Assembly (NCBI GenBank): GCA_949775045.1
Contig: OX459095.1
Span: forward strand, 32,030,064 to 32,094,063
Reading direction: 5' to 3'
DNA length: 64,000 nt
Source: Metridium senile
Lineage: Eukaryota; Cnidaria; Anthozoa; Actiniaria; Metridiidae
A program made the translations under genes and the position numbers. Under the pieces are notes generated by a model. It saw only the letters and a list, made by a program, of their open reading frames with translations. It was not told the DNA's origin and searched no databases. Positions 33,627 to 47,273 of this stretch are shown piece after piece (the stretch's first letter is position 1; each line of letters begins with the position of its first letter).

Positions 33627-34375
33627 CTGGAGTAATCAAATAGTCAAAGATTAACTAGGCTTTGCTCTAATATTTCACTGAATAAGTTAATAATTCACGC
33701 TTTCTCTGCTACTATGATAGTTGAAGCGATTGTTCACTGGCCCACTGCGCAATTCAAATTCAAAATTCAAATGTAAACAGCGTGATTCTGTATTTTTTTA
33801 CCTGTCATAACTTTTGACATTTGTGTATTTAGACAGCCAGAAATTTTACCATGCACTTCAGAAAAGCCGAGGAGGCCTGAGAACAACTTTGTTACTCGTT
33901 TATATCACATGCAGCCCAGACTTTTATCTCATTATAAAAATTAGCGACTTTTTCAACTTTTTACAAAAATCAATCAACTAGCGACTTTTCGTCTAATAAA
34001 CAACTTAACATTCCCTGCTAGCAGAGACTTCCACGGGTCGATTCGGACTAGAAAAAGGAAGAACCCCTAACAGTCAGGCCTCAGTTACTGCAGTCCGATC
34101 AAAGTAATACCGTGTCACGGCGTAATGATCACGGGGTACGGATGTCACGTAATACTAATAGTACGAAAGGCGCTGTAAACAAAAACAACATTTTTATTTT
34201 GACACATTTCTCCCATTTTTGCCACTAAAATCAATAGTACGGCATTTAGACTCATTGGTGTTTTCTGAATAATTTTTCAATTTTGAAATTTTTCAATGGA
34301 TAGGGAGGAGGGAGAAAAATGGTATAAAATTCGTGAGGAAGGATAATTTCATCCCTGTTCCTCTCCCCACTCGTA
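33627..34375. other. Region upstream of the first visible SLC13 exon
   Basis: AT-rich; could hold the promoter or a further 5' exon of the SLC13 gene. No coding block recognised. Confidence 0.45.
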
Positions 34376-34672
34376 TACACCTATTTCAAAAATCGTTGTC
34401 GCAGCCGAAGCTACAGTCCACACTCTGATGCTTGCAAAGGATGTCGGTAATATGAACATAATTTGTGATTTATTACACGTTTTTAAAGAAATGTTTGATT
34501 CATCATCGTCCACTGCAACAACTTGTTATGGTCATATCACACAAACACGTATAATCAAAATATATGCTAGGAATAATTCGATAACAAGAGAAGAAATACC
34601 GACATCCTTTGCAAAGTTCAGAGTGTGGACTGAGTAGCTTTGGATGCGACAACGATTTTTGAAATAGGTGTA
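34376..34672. mobile_element. 297-bp MITE, TACACCTATTTCAAAAATCG ends
   Basis: Arms TACACCTATTTCAAAAATCG then TTGTCGCA, with inner CACTCTGATGCTTGCAAAGG-type blocks and inverses. Shares its outermost 14 bases with the 34805-35064 family. Confidence 0.88.
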
Positions 34673-34804
34673 AATGACTTCCCTCAAAGGCGTGTCTTTC
34701 ACTTTCCAACGAAAACTGGCTCGAACAGCAAACCGAAATCATAATCATAATCTAATTATAATGTCCACCCAGGACCTCAAACGTCAGAAGGCTTCAAACA
34801 TATA

Positions 34805-35064
34805 TACACCTATTTCAATTAACATTGTCCATCTGGAATGGTTGATCTGAGACCGATAGGAATTGTGGGAGTTCATTAATTTTCAAATACATTGTTTTAA
34901 TCACACTTGAATGGTGCTGAATTACAGGTAACAGTATTTCAGAAGTAAACATTAATATTCAAGTGTGATTATAATAGTGCATTTGCAGTTTAACGAGCTC
35001 CCACAATTCCTATCGGTCTCAGATCAACCATTCCAGATGGACAACGTTAATTGAAATAGGTGTA
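34805..35064. mobile_element. 260-bp MITE, TACACCTATTTCAATTAAC ends (copy 1)
   Basis: Arms TACACCTATTTCAATTAAC, then GGTTGATCTGAGACCGATAG and inverses. Copy 2 is at 48393-48653. Confidence 0.92.
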
Positions 35065-35123
35065 TATATATATTTTTTAATTTAAAAATATATTTAACTC
35101 TGAGTTTTCTGTACTGATTTGCA

Positions 35124-35404
<281 letters not shown>

Positions 35405-36067
35405 GTCATTCGACAGCGAAGAGGACCACAACACCTTCAGTTGTGTTTTCTTGAGTGGCTAATTAGGCCAATCTTTGCCCGAAACTGTCTTCCACAGACC
35501 AAACAGGAATGAGGGGTCAAAACTGTATTTGCAATATTTATGGAGTCAAGGAATAGAAAAAAGTACAAATTAATACAAAAATACACTATATTGACATAAA
35601 ATTATTGAGAAAAGATATAATTGTAACAAGAGATAAATATAGAAAAGGAAATATAGAAAAAATATACTGAAAATATAATATAATTTGAGAGTAACTTGCT
35701 CTATAAAAATCTTTTGGTATCCATTTTAATTTTTGGACATATAAAAACAGCTTTTGGTTTTGTTTCAGTGTTAGATATGGAGAACCAAACTGAAACAGCA
35801 GTTTGTGGTTTGCGGTAAACTAATGTAAAAAACGTCAATCTTAAACTCCCTGAATCAACTTAATAAAACGGCTGAATGAATCGTTTACCGCGATCTCACT
35901 CCATTTTTTGCTACGTAATTACAAACATTTCAGTTATACTTATTTAGGCAAAGAAAGCAAAGTCGGAAAAAATTATAGGAGGGCCACAGGCAGCCCAACT
36001 TTTCTCTCTGAGGTTTTTTTTTAATGAAAATAAAGTTCGCCGAGCGCCGTTTATAAATCATTGAGCG

Positions 36068-36430
36068 TGCGTGTTTGTTTGTTTGTTTGTTTGTTTGTTT
36101 GTTTGTTTGTTTGTTTGTTTGTTTGTTTGTTTGTTTGTTTGTTTGTTTGTTTGTTTGTTTGTTTGTTTGTTTGTTTGTTTGTTTGTTTGTTTGTTTGTTT
36201 GTTTGTTTGTTTGTTTGTTTGTTTGTTTGTTTGTTTGTTTGTTTGTTTGTTTGTTTGTTTGTTTTTTTGTTTGTTTGTTTGTTTGTTTGTTTGTTTGTTT
36301 GTTTGTTTGTTTGTTTGTTTGTTTGTTTGTTTGTTTGTTTGTTTGTTTGTTTGTTTGTTTGTTTGTTTGTTTGTTTGTTTGTTTGTTTGTTTGTTTGTTT
36401 GTTTGTTTGTTTGTTTGTTTGTTTGTTTGA
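36068..36430. repeat. (TTTG)n microsatellite, about 90 copies
   Basis: Nearly pure TTTG tetranucleotide, one T substitution near 36264. Open in several frames purely because of the repeat. Confidence 0.98.
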
Positions 36431-36732
36431 GTGATTCCCCCTTTTGATGCTGTAGTTTACGACTGATCCCCCCTTTAGTACTCCCGAAAATTGACTGATC
36501 CCCCCTAAAATCCTCCTTTTTATGAAGGTTTAGAACCACTTGAAACGAAACTTAGTAAGTCTTTTGACATCCGAGCGAAGGAAATATCAGCAGAAATAGA
36601 AATGATAAACACAAAAGGAGCATTCTTAATTAAAAATTGTTTAAAAAAAGTTATAATTTTAGGGTAGGCCAAGTCAGTTTGTTTTGTATTAAAATCTGTC
36701 AGTACCGGCACCATTACGCGGCCGGTCGGCGT

Positions 36733-37163
36733 CCCGGGGGGGTACTCCCATATATTTACTATACGGGGATGATCCGCTGAACAGGGTATGGTTTTTCGAG
36801 CTTTCTGTCATAAACAGGGTATGTTTTTTTTAGTTTTCTGTCATGAACAGGGTATATATTTACCCCATTTCCCCATTTTCTTCTTTTTTTTTTGTCATAA
36901 TCAGGTATAGTAATTAGGTAATATGATGAGCAGCGCGGTCTTTCGTCTTTCGGGAAATTCAGCACGTTTTCGCGGCATAAACATGGTCCTAAACTGTCAT
37001 AAACAGGGTCCCATTTTTATCACTTGTCATAAACAGGTTATAAGAATTTGTTTTTTTCTGTCATAAACAGGGAAACCGTTTTAGGATCCCAGCGGAACAC
37101 CCCTACCCAAATCGTAGTGGAGTACCCCCCCCCCCCCCTCCCCCCCCCCCCCCCCCCCCGGGG
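36733..37163. mobile_element. Degenerate MITE with GGGGGTACTCCC ends and CATAAACAGGGT repeats
   Basis: Starts CCCGGGGGGGTACTCCC and ends GAGTACCCCCCC plus a C-run. Inside, TTTCTGTCATAAACAGGGTA recurs about six times. Confidence 0.7.
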
Positions 37164-38009
37164 TCGGCGTCTTGCAATTGCATCTTTAATGAAAGTACAC
37201 GAGTTTTAATCGCTTTATCGAGTAAAAATATATATGACATTTTCATTTCGTTTTCATTTCGTAAGCCTATTATTAACATTATTTTTCATTTTTGAAAAAT
37301 CTTTGTTTGAAAATTTTCATGTTACTCGGTTTCTTGTTACTCTGTTTACTCGTTACTTGTTACTCCGTTACTCTGTTTAGTAACACCCCTTTACTTTGAC
37401 AGTAATAAATAAACTGGGATACTGCTAGAAATTTGTCAACTTTTCTTGCTTCTTTCTTGAATTCCAAGACGTTTTTCTATAGCTAAACATCACATTGGAT
37501 ATATTTTTTCGAAATAGCTTTGTTTTCTTGTGTTAAAATAACATTTTCAGTCGAATCGATGTCAAAAAGCATTCCCAACATTTTGACCAAAGGCTGTTGA
37601 AAGTTTTCGCGCGAGTGAGGTAGATTCCCGCACAAAACTTTTTCACTAGTGAAAAAAATCGTTCGTCCAATCAGATGCCGCGAACGATAGTGAGATTTCA
37701 TCGTTCGCATCGCTGATTGGCTGTGACTTAAAACCGAACGATTTTTACATCACTGCAATTTTATACATAAATCTCAGTACTTATGAAATAAAATGATTAT
37801 GAAATAGTAACATTTTAGCAGTTTCTGATCATCAGCTTTTATATCATCGTCGTCGTCGTCGATTTTATATCAACGCTTTCACAGCCCACAAACGAATCAG
37901 TGGAAATATTGTTGGGCTCCCTATGCCACAGGATGCCCAACATTAAAAAAAACTCGGTGTAGCGATATCGGTGCACCGTGGAATGTTTTTGGTCGCCAGA
38001 GCTCTCATC
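37164..38009. other. Upstream region of the TMEM180-like gene
   Basis: Contains a palindromic block about 37640-37745 built of ATCGTTCG units and GATTGG (MITE-like). The promoter of the downstream gene should lie in its right part; no clear TATA box assigned. Confidence 0.5.
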
Positions 38010-38122
38010 ATGTCAAACGTACATAAAAATGCATTTGCCTACGCTATGACTACTCTGGCCAGTCAATTGATGCACTCAATATTCAGCTTTTACTATGTGA
38101 AGATATTTTTGAATGTTTACCG
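38010..38122 (+). CDS. MFSD13A: TMEM180-like exon 1
   Basis: Start codon exon, 37 codons plus 2 bases, donor GTGAGT. Encodes the first membrane segment (MTTLASQLMHSIFSFYYV). Confidence 0.85.
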
Positions 38123-41100
38123 GTGAGTTAAGTCAGCCTTTGACTATAAATGATTTCGCTTGGAATTCGTTTGATCGGGAATTTTCAATATTTTCTTTCA
38201 TCAAAAGACAGAAAAGGTTATTAATCTATTATTAACTGTTGTTAGCGATTTAGTAGTAATTTGTAGTTTTTTTTGCGATATGATTATGAATTAAAAAGGA
38301 AAAAACTCGTTTGGAATTCGACTTTTAACGAGTCTTCCAACGTGTCCTCTTTTGTGGTGTAATATCTAAATGACATGCTCAGACTATTAGTCTGAAAACA
38401 CTTAAAAAATCTATCATAATGTATTTCATATTCCTCTAAAAAGGTAGATACATAATAAGTAAATAAACACAGAGAGAGATCCATAATAATAAAAACAAAA
38501 ACATGAGTTTATAATGATAACAATCTCGGTTTTTTTCGCTTGAAAAAAAAAATCAAATCGCTACAAAAAGAATTACACGTATACAATATTAAAGCACACA
38601 AACAAATATACAGACTTATGCAGAGTTTTGATTAAAATTAAATGGTATAATTTTGTAGGTTTAGCTGCAGACCTGCACTTGCATAAGCCATTTGACTTTT
38701 GAGGGGGAGGGGGGGGGGGGGGGGGGGGGAGATTTTAACCTTTACTAGTTTACTCACTAGTTTTCATTTTTAAGTAAAAAGTTACTATTTTTCGTAGTTC
38801 TTATTCAATCAAAAATATTACGAGTTCAAAGAATTGAACCAACCTCAACTTAACCTCTCCTTTGCAGGGGTGGATTAAGGGGGGGGGGGGGGGGGGGGGG
38901 TACAATTCTATTTTACTATTCTGATCCATTTGTTTATATTATGAAGTATTTCAGAGGCATGGTTCAACTTTGCACAAGTGATATTCCTTATATGGAATGC
39001 TCTGAATGATCCAATATTTGGTTATCTACAGGTACGGTATTATAGCTCACATCATGCTATTTTGTATTTGATACCACATCTACATATATAAAATTCTTCG
39101 GATTGGTTGATTGACTGTGAATTTTCTCTTAATCCGTGCAATTTAATTAATTGCACTTTCCCTTCCATGTGCTTTGCGGCTTGTGGGAGTTTGTGTTTAT
39201 TTTTTGCCTTTTTTTAATCTGATCGAGACTCGCATTTTATTGTAGATGTGTTATTAATAAGAAATTCCGCCTTAGTTCTCGAAGAATTAATGAAAAATAC
39301 TGCATGTATTTGATGAAAGAGGCAGAATACAGCTACTCACTCGTGGTATAACTTAAGCCACTTTCATCAAATATGTGAGGTATTTTTCATTTAATTCTTC
39401 TCGAACATTGTAATTTCCTATTCTAAATAAATGGCATTCAAATAAAGATTTCAAACAGTAATTTGTGTAATATAAATAGAGATCAATACATAGACAAGCA
39501 GCGATATGAAATTGATCTTCTAGTGTTGTTCAACTCGATATCTCACAAGTGAGAGCGATCACAATAAGATACATTCTATATCTTTAAATGCCCATGTATT
39601 AATCTGTTTCTCATTTTAACATACAGTGTTTTAATTATTAAATCAAGAAGTTATTTTAAAATGTTGAAAAACAAAAGAAATACTGATCAATGCTGGACAT
39701 ATGTTTTAAATATATATGTTTTTATAATATGTAGGACACATCAGGGTTGGACATCCTAAGAAACAGACAAAAAGTTATTTTGTATGGTGCTCCTCTTTAT
39801 GCAGTCAGGTATAAAAAAAAAACAATTGATAAACATTAAGACTACCATTTCTGAATCAATACAAATAATATTTTGCTATAAGAGGAAAATGGCTCAGTGT
39901 TTGAAGGCTGTTACATCTCTCTTCTAAAATATGTAAAACCTTTTTTATTGTTCTCAAGTGAAGAAATAGAAAGAGAGGCAGTGTGCTAGTTATAGAGTAT
40001 TATAGAGCATGCTGGAATTTTAAGAAGACAAGAGCAGGTGTTTATAGTAGAAGCACGATGTGTAGCTGAGTGCTTCTCAGCGTTTCTAGAGTTTTCTTAA
40101 CATTCCCTTCAGCTCAATAAAACAGTCTGCTGCCAAGTTTTCTATTTCTTTTTTTTTTAAGTTACTTAGTAGTTGAAATCAAATGGATGTACATTCCGTG
40201 CACTGTTGAGTTACATATGTATTGAATGCTTGTCAGCCAATCAGAGAGTGTGATTTATATCCAATATTTTAAAATGCAAATAGAGTGGTTTTCGTACAAG
40301 TGGGAAACTGACCGTACCGTACTGTAGCCGTAACTGTACCATAAGTTCTATAAAAACATTCGAAAATTCTACAGTAACAGTACCGTAACTGTGTGGTAAA
40401 TATTACGGCTAGTTTCCCACTCATACGAAAACCGCTCTAATAACTGCAAATTGTGAACAAATGTTAATATATTATTAATTATTTTACAAAATATGATGAT
40501 ATTTGATTCAGACTAATATGTATATGTTTTTATATTTCTGATAGTTTTTTGTTGCCATGGTTCCCATGGGTGTCTGACGGGACAAGTCATTGGCTAGTTG
40601 GTGTCCATCTGTTGGTTGCATTGTTTTTCTATGATGCATTGTTTACTTTTGGTATGTATAACTAAATAAAAGATTGTAATAGTAGAGATACATGCAAACA
40701 CTATAAACAAGTTCCCATTTAAATCTGTACTTTCCCATTTAAATCTGTACTTATGCAAATTGTGTTGATGTGTGCTAAACACACAGATCAACCAATCAGA
40801 GTATATTATTTCTCAAGTGAACTTCTCTGATTGGTTGATCTGTGTGTTTAGCACACATCAACAAAATTTGCATAAGTATAGATTTGAATGGGAAAGTACA
40901 GATTTAAATGGGAACCTGTTTATAACTGTTTGATTTCTGATTATTCCTAGAATGAACAAAATAGTACAAATTAAACAAAAAATTGCTAAAATTGCACTAT
41001 TTAGTATTATGTTTCACTATATACTAGCTAGCTGTTATATAATACTGTTTGAATGCTAAATATGATGTACAACAGCTAGGCTGACTTTTACTCATAATTA

Positions 41101-41857
41101 TCACAACTTGTCCAAAAAATATGTATGCATGCAACTTGCAAAATATCAGCCCGTAATACCAAAGAAAGCATCTAAAAAGTGGTACCAGAGGTATTTATTT
41201 GCCCAATACAAGGTGTTGTCAAGGAATATTAAGTCTAAGTTGTTATTCAACAGTATTTATCAAGCTTGAAGAGGTTATAATGTATTGTTTTATGTAAAAT
41301 ATACACAAGGTGAAAATTATAAATAAAAATAACCAGCCTCTTTCAAAGAAAACCATTCCAAAGGTGTACATTTTTTTATATATTATTTCTATATGTCTTT
41401 GTGAACTTCTATTAACATATAATAATAATAATGATAATTTATTTCTTCAGCGCATTCCATACTATCTCGATACTATCACAATATCAAGGACTAATTTATT
41501 ATTTTTTTCTCTGTTTTACAGTGCTTTTATCTCATTGTGCCCTTTTCGCTGAGCTATCAAAGAATGAGGAAGACAGACACACCCTTTTACTCTATACGTA
41601 AGTCCATGCATTTATCTTAAGTTGTTTATTTAAAAAGTATGAAATATGTTAATAACTTAACTTAATAATAACTTATGTTAAGTCAGTAGTTTTGGCCCTG
41701 CACGCCACATGTTGGGGGTTATTAAGGATGATGATGATTCAATGGATCTTTGATGATTGATTGATTGGCTGAGGAACAGACTGGCTGATTGATTGATTGG
41801 CTGAGGAACAGACTGACTGATTGATTGATTGATTGATTGGCTGAGGAACAGACTGAC

Positions 41858-41888
<31 letters not shown>

Positions 41889-44800
41889 CCGAGAAACAGA
41901 CTGACTGATTGATTGATTGGCTGAGGAACAGACTGACTGACTGATTGATTGATTGGCTGACGAACAGACTGACTGACTGGTTGATTGATTGGCTGAGGAA
42001 CAGACTGATTGATTGATTGATTGGCTGAGGAACAGACTGACTGATTGATTGATTGGCTGAGGAACAGACTGACTGACTGATTGATTGATTGGCTGACAAA
42101 CAGACTGACTGACTGGTTGATTGATTGGCTGAGGAACAGACTGATTGATTGATTGATTGGCTGAGGAACAGACTGACTGATTGATTGATTGATTGGCTGA
42201 GGACACAGACTGACTGATTGATTGATTGGCTGAGGAACAGACTGACTGATTGATTGATTGTTTGGCTGACGAACAGACTAACTGATTGATTAAATGATTG
42301 ATTGGCTGACAGACTGACTGATTGATTGATTGATGAACAGATGGACTGGTTGGGTATGATTGCTTGATTTTTAAATAAATAATTTTTTGTATAAAACAAA
42401 ATAGTCATTAATTGCTGTATTTGCTTTCTGTTCTAATAGTCAAGTAGCATCTGTGTTTAGTCCCATTGGTCTGTTTTTCTGTATTCTTGTTTACGGAAGC
42501 AGTAAGGTAAATATAGAAGCTCACAATAGTTTGCAACTAGAATGTAAGTTTCTAGTTCATCAATTCTTACAAACACACAACTGTATGTAGAAATAGTGGG
42601 AAATAATCCTGGGGGGGACTCCCTTAAAAAATGGATAGGGGTGCTCGACAGACCTTTTAGGGTCGAAAATAAGACCTTCGCATACCTTTTAGGGTCCCGA
42701 ACTGGCTGCCACTGTACCTTTAGGGTCAGTTTTCGAACTTAAGATTATACATATATTATTTGAAACAGTGTCATAAATGTTAAATGTGGTCATACCTTTT
42801 AGGTTCTGAAATCAGTATCTGGGTAATTTTTAGGGTCATTTTCAAATACGTCTTTCGAGCACCCCTATTCCATTTTTTAAGAGAGTCCCCCCCCCCCCCC
42901 CCCTTCGGGGAAATAATTTATTACAAAATCCATATAAGCAATAAATAAAAATAAAGAAGTGGAATGAGGGCACAGTGTCTGGACTAGATTCCCTTAAGGC
43001 CAAACTGTTTACTTAAATTTCATTGAAGTTCACTTTGATATACTGACATAGAACCCCAGGGAGTACTCCCTTTATTTGTCCAAGTGGTAGGGGTGTAGGT
43101 GTTAGATTTTGCAATCATGTTATGTATTTGACTTCTGAGCAAGAACCCGAAAAGGTATGCACAGAAAATATTATCAACCACTTGGACAAAAGGAGTATCC
43201 CCTGGCATGGACCCCAAACCATTTCTCTGGATGATTGGTTCATGGTGATTAATATCTTGAAATGTTATCCTTTTTTGTATTACAAACTATATGCAAAAGA
43301 AAGGCTAGTAAATAATTATGTGAAACATATTGTTATAATTGTCAAGGTGGTGATCCTAAAAACTTAATACATTAACTAAATATGAACTTACAGCACGACG
43401 CACCTTACCGTGGCCACCTAATATTAAAGTTTTATTCAAGTTAACCAATCAAAAAGCAAGAATTTGACCTTAATATAAAAGACACGCCGAGTGTCAAACT
43501 GTAAACACTTTGAAATGTTTAAAGCGAAGACAAGAGTGAAGTCTATAAGTGTCTGAAAAACCTCCCAGGATGTTTAAATTTGTAAAGGTGTAGCAAATAA
43601 TTTGAAAAGAGAACCGTTTGAACGCTAAGCTAACTTGTACAAAACTTTAATTGGGTGGCCACGGTAAGGCGTGTTATGCTGTAATACATTAACAATGACA
43701 GCAACAACAATAAGAAATGAAATTGAAAAGCAAAAAAAAAAACAGAAAAAATGTGTGTGTGCAATACATTTCATATTGTGTTTATTGTGTTAAATGTGTT
43801 TCAAATATTATGTTACATACATGGTTCCATTATAGTTTCTCTTTTTTAACTCTTTATATTATTTAATCTTCAAAATTATACACATCAATGTTTATTATTA
43901 AGAGAGAGAGAGAGAGAGAGAGTTAGATAGAAAAAAATACAAGATGATTAATATTGCAATATAAATCTCTGGACCAGCAGCAATATGTTTGTTTATAGGA
44001 TAACTTCCAATCATTCCAAGTGATATGTTTACTGGTAGCCGTGATTAGTTGGGGACTGATGACCTTTACTGCAAAGGCTATAAAACTAGATCCTAAGAAA
44101 ACAGATTCTACACAAGGTAAGGTAATATCCATGATAGCTAATATTTAAAACTCCAGGCATGTGTATATCGAATAGTATGGCCCCTTTACAGTTCCCTGCA
44201 CCATCATGAAAGGTAGCCGGGCTTTGCCCCCCGGCCTTTGGCCCCCCCAGGGGTGATCGGCGGAGGTTTTGAAAATGACCCCTAAAGGTACTCACAGATA
44301 CAAATAAAGCAGAGTAAAAATGACCCTTACAACTGATTTTGGAGCCAAAACTCTAAAAGGACCCTAAAAGGTACACACAGAAAATATTTTAACCCTAAAA
44401 GGTACGCCAATCACCCCTACTACTTGGATAAATGGAGTAGACCAACCCCCCCCCCCCCCCCCCCCCCCCAATCTTGGGCATTTGCATTGAAGTGAGATGA
44501 ACATTAAGAACTTGAGCTTGCAATGATAAAGACAAGTGAATAATTGTCCCACACAGTACATGTTAAAAGGTCTTATAATTGCATTAAGCTCAACATTCGT
44601 CTCGTTAAAAGATGCAAAGGCCCGGCTACCTTCCTACAAGGCGCAGGGAACTGTGAAGTGGACTAGTAACAACATGAGCAGTCATGACAGTAAATACTAT
44701 GTAGCACATGGCATTGTTTCTAAAAAAATAATTGTAGTAACAACAAAAACATAATATAGCCATATTTGCATCACATTAAAAAGCCTAAACTAAAAAAAAG

Positions 44801-47237
44801 CCTTAACTAAAGATTAATTTCTTAAACATCAATATAAGTTTTAAATCTGTCTTTTTTTGTTTGATAAAACTGATGATAGATTGAGGTGTTAATTACATAT
44901 GATTCTGATTTCAAAGGATTTTTGTGATTCTGAGTCATTAATTATTAGCTGATCAGAAAACTTTTTACCGTGGCGTACAAGTAAACCAATCAGAAAGCCA
45001 GAATTTGACTTCAGTATAAAAGACACACCGAGTAACAAACATATTTATTCCAACATTTCAAAGGGAAGACATGAGTGAACTGGCTGAAAAACTTCCCAGG
45101 ATGTTTAAATTTGAAAAGGTGTAGCAAACAATTTGAAAAGAGAGGCTTTTTTATGCTAAGCTAACTTGTACAAAACTTTAATTGGGTGGAAACTGGGCAT
45201 TATGTTGTAACATTATTTGCAATATTTGCTAGTTAGTTTTAATGGTTTTCTTAGGTTACTGCTTTGTGTTTTAAGATACCAAATGTACAGAGGCCATTCC
45301 ACCATGGACTTTATTAAAACAACTATTATCACAGAAAAACTTAGGTAAATAATTAATTGCATTCCATTCTACTCCATTCTATTCTCATTCATTTCATATT
45401 TTGTTCTTTTCAATTTTGCTTTAGTTTGTTTCATTTCAATTTGTTTGTTTGTTGTTTCGGTGTATAAATTTTAAGGAACATTTTTTAATTTTATAATATA
45501 TATTCGTTTTGTTCTGTTGTACTCCATCCTATCCCATCCCATTCCACCTCTTCCTTCTCTTTCCCTTCCTTCTCATTTAATTCCTTTCTTTGTCTTCTCA
45601 TTCCTTCTCTCCTACTCCTTTTTACCTACTATCCTATCCCTTCTCTTCCTCTTCCTTTCTATTCTAACTCTTCCCTTACTTTCTATTCCCCTTCCTTTCC
45701 CTCCCATTCCATCACTTTCCTTCTACTGCATTCAATTCTTTCCAATCCTGTCGTATCATATCCCATCTCCTGGAAGATATAGTTCAGCTGACCACATATC
45801 TAACATAGAATCCACCAATCAATAGCTGTTATTACAGTTACATCCAATTGTTTTAAAAAAATGGGGACGGATCTTGGGCGAAAACAAAGAATTGTCCCGA
45901 AAGCCTTGACTTCAATCCATTGCTCAATATTATTTACATACATGTATAACATGATATAACTGTAATATCATCTATTAATATTCTTTTTTCTACTTATTTC
46001 AGTACTATTTGTAATCATGAATTTCTTCCAGGTAAGTGACCTTGTAGCTGCAGTAACAATGTTGCCATAGTTTTTCTTTTGAGTAAAAAAAAAAGAAATG
46101 GGAAACTTGGTTTACGAAGTAAACATTATCGATGAATCAATGAATCATTCAATCACTCAATCGATTAATCAGTGAATTCAATGAACCAATAGAGCAGATT
46201 TTGTATGAAAAGCTCACGGCACGAACGTGGTCAAGGCATGGCAAGGCAAAATCACAATCAAACATCACAGTCGCGGCAAGACACACACACGGCACTGAAC
46301 CTTTCCCAGTCATACGAAATCTGCTCTAAACCAACCAACCCTTCCACCAATAAATCAATCAATCAGTGAGTCAATCAATCAATCAATTATTCAATAACCC
46401 AATCAATCATACATACATTCAATCAATTAATCAGTCATTCAATCAATCAATAAATCAGTCAATAAATCAACCAACCATCCACCAATCAATCAATCATTTA
46501 ACCAATCAATCAGTCAATCAGTCAATAAATCAACCAACCAACCATCCACCAATCAATCAATCAATCAATCATTTAACCAATCAATCAATCATTCAATCAG
46601 TCAATAAATCAACCATCCACCAATCAATCATTTAACCAATGAATCATTCATTCAATCATTCAATCAATCTGTCAATCAATAATCCAATCAGTCATTCAAT
46701 CAATGAATCAATCAGTCGACTATTTATTGAGGGTGGTGAGTAACTTATGAACTCTTGGCCCTTGTTCTAACTATATGAAATTATTAGTGAGTTATTATTC
46801 TGGCATACATATCCTGATGTTGATGATTCTTATCTTATCTGATATCTTGTTTTCATTAACCCGTACGTGAAACATTATTTATTGTATCACTATTGTCTTC
46901 TTTTGTTGTTATTTGACTATCAAACTTAAAGGCCGGTACACTTGAGGAGCTTTGCTCCGTGAGTATGTTGCGGGAGTGTGTTGCGGGAGCAAGCTCCCTC
47001 ATGTGTACCGGCCTTTAACTAATACACTTTGTTTCACGGGTTAATGAGAACAACTGTTACTGTGACTTGGGCTGTCTATGGATCCAGCGTCTATATTTAG
47101 CTGTGTATTTAACTGTTGATGGCTGTGTTCTTTTTATAGGTATTTCATGGTACATTCCAGAGCAACTTTTTTCTCATATTCAGTGATTATTTAATAGGAC
47201 CAGATGATTTACCGCCAGTAAGTATCTATTTCAATAG

Positions 47238-47273
<36 letters not shown>

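Noticed and set aside
32129..32180. tRNA-like box A near 32140 (TGGTTTAGTGG)
   Set aside because: No box B at the correct distance and no cloverleaf; too weak to call even as a SINE.
36051..36539. Long ORFs of FVCL or TNKQ repeats on both strands
   Set aside because: Pure (TTTG)n microsatellite is open in most frames by chance.
41722..42408. 228-residue SINQSV-rich ORF
   Set aside because: Product of a GATT-based tandem repeat, with no other sign of a gene.
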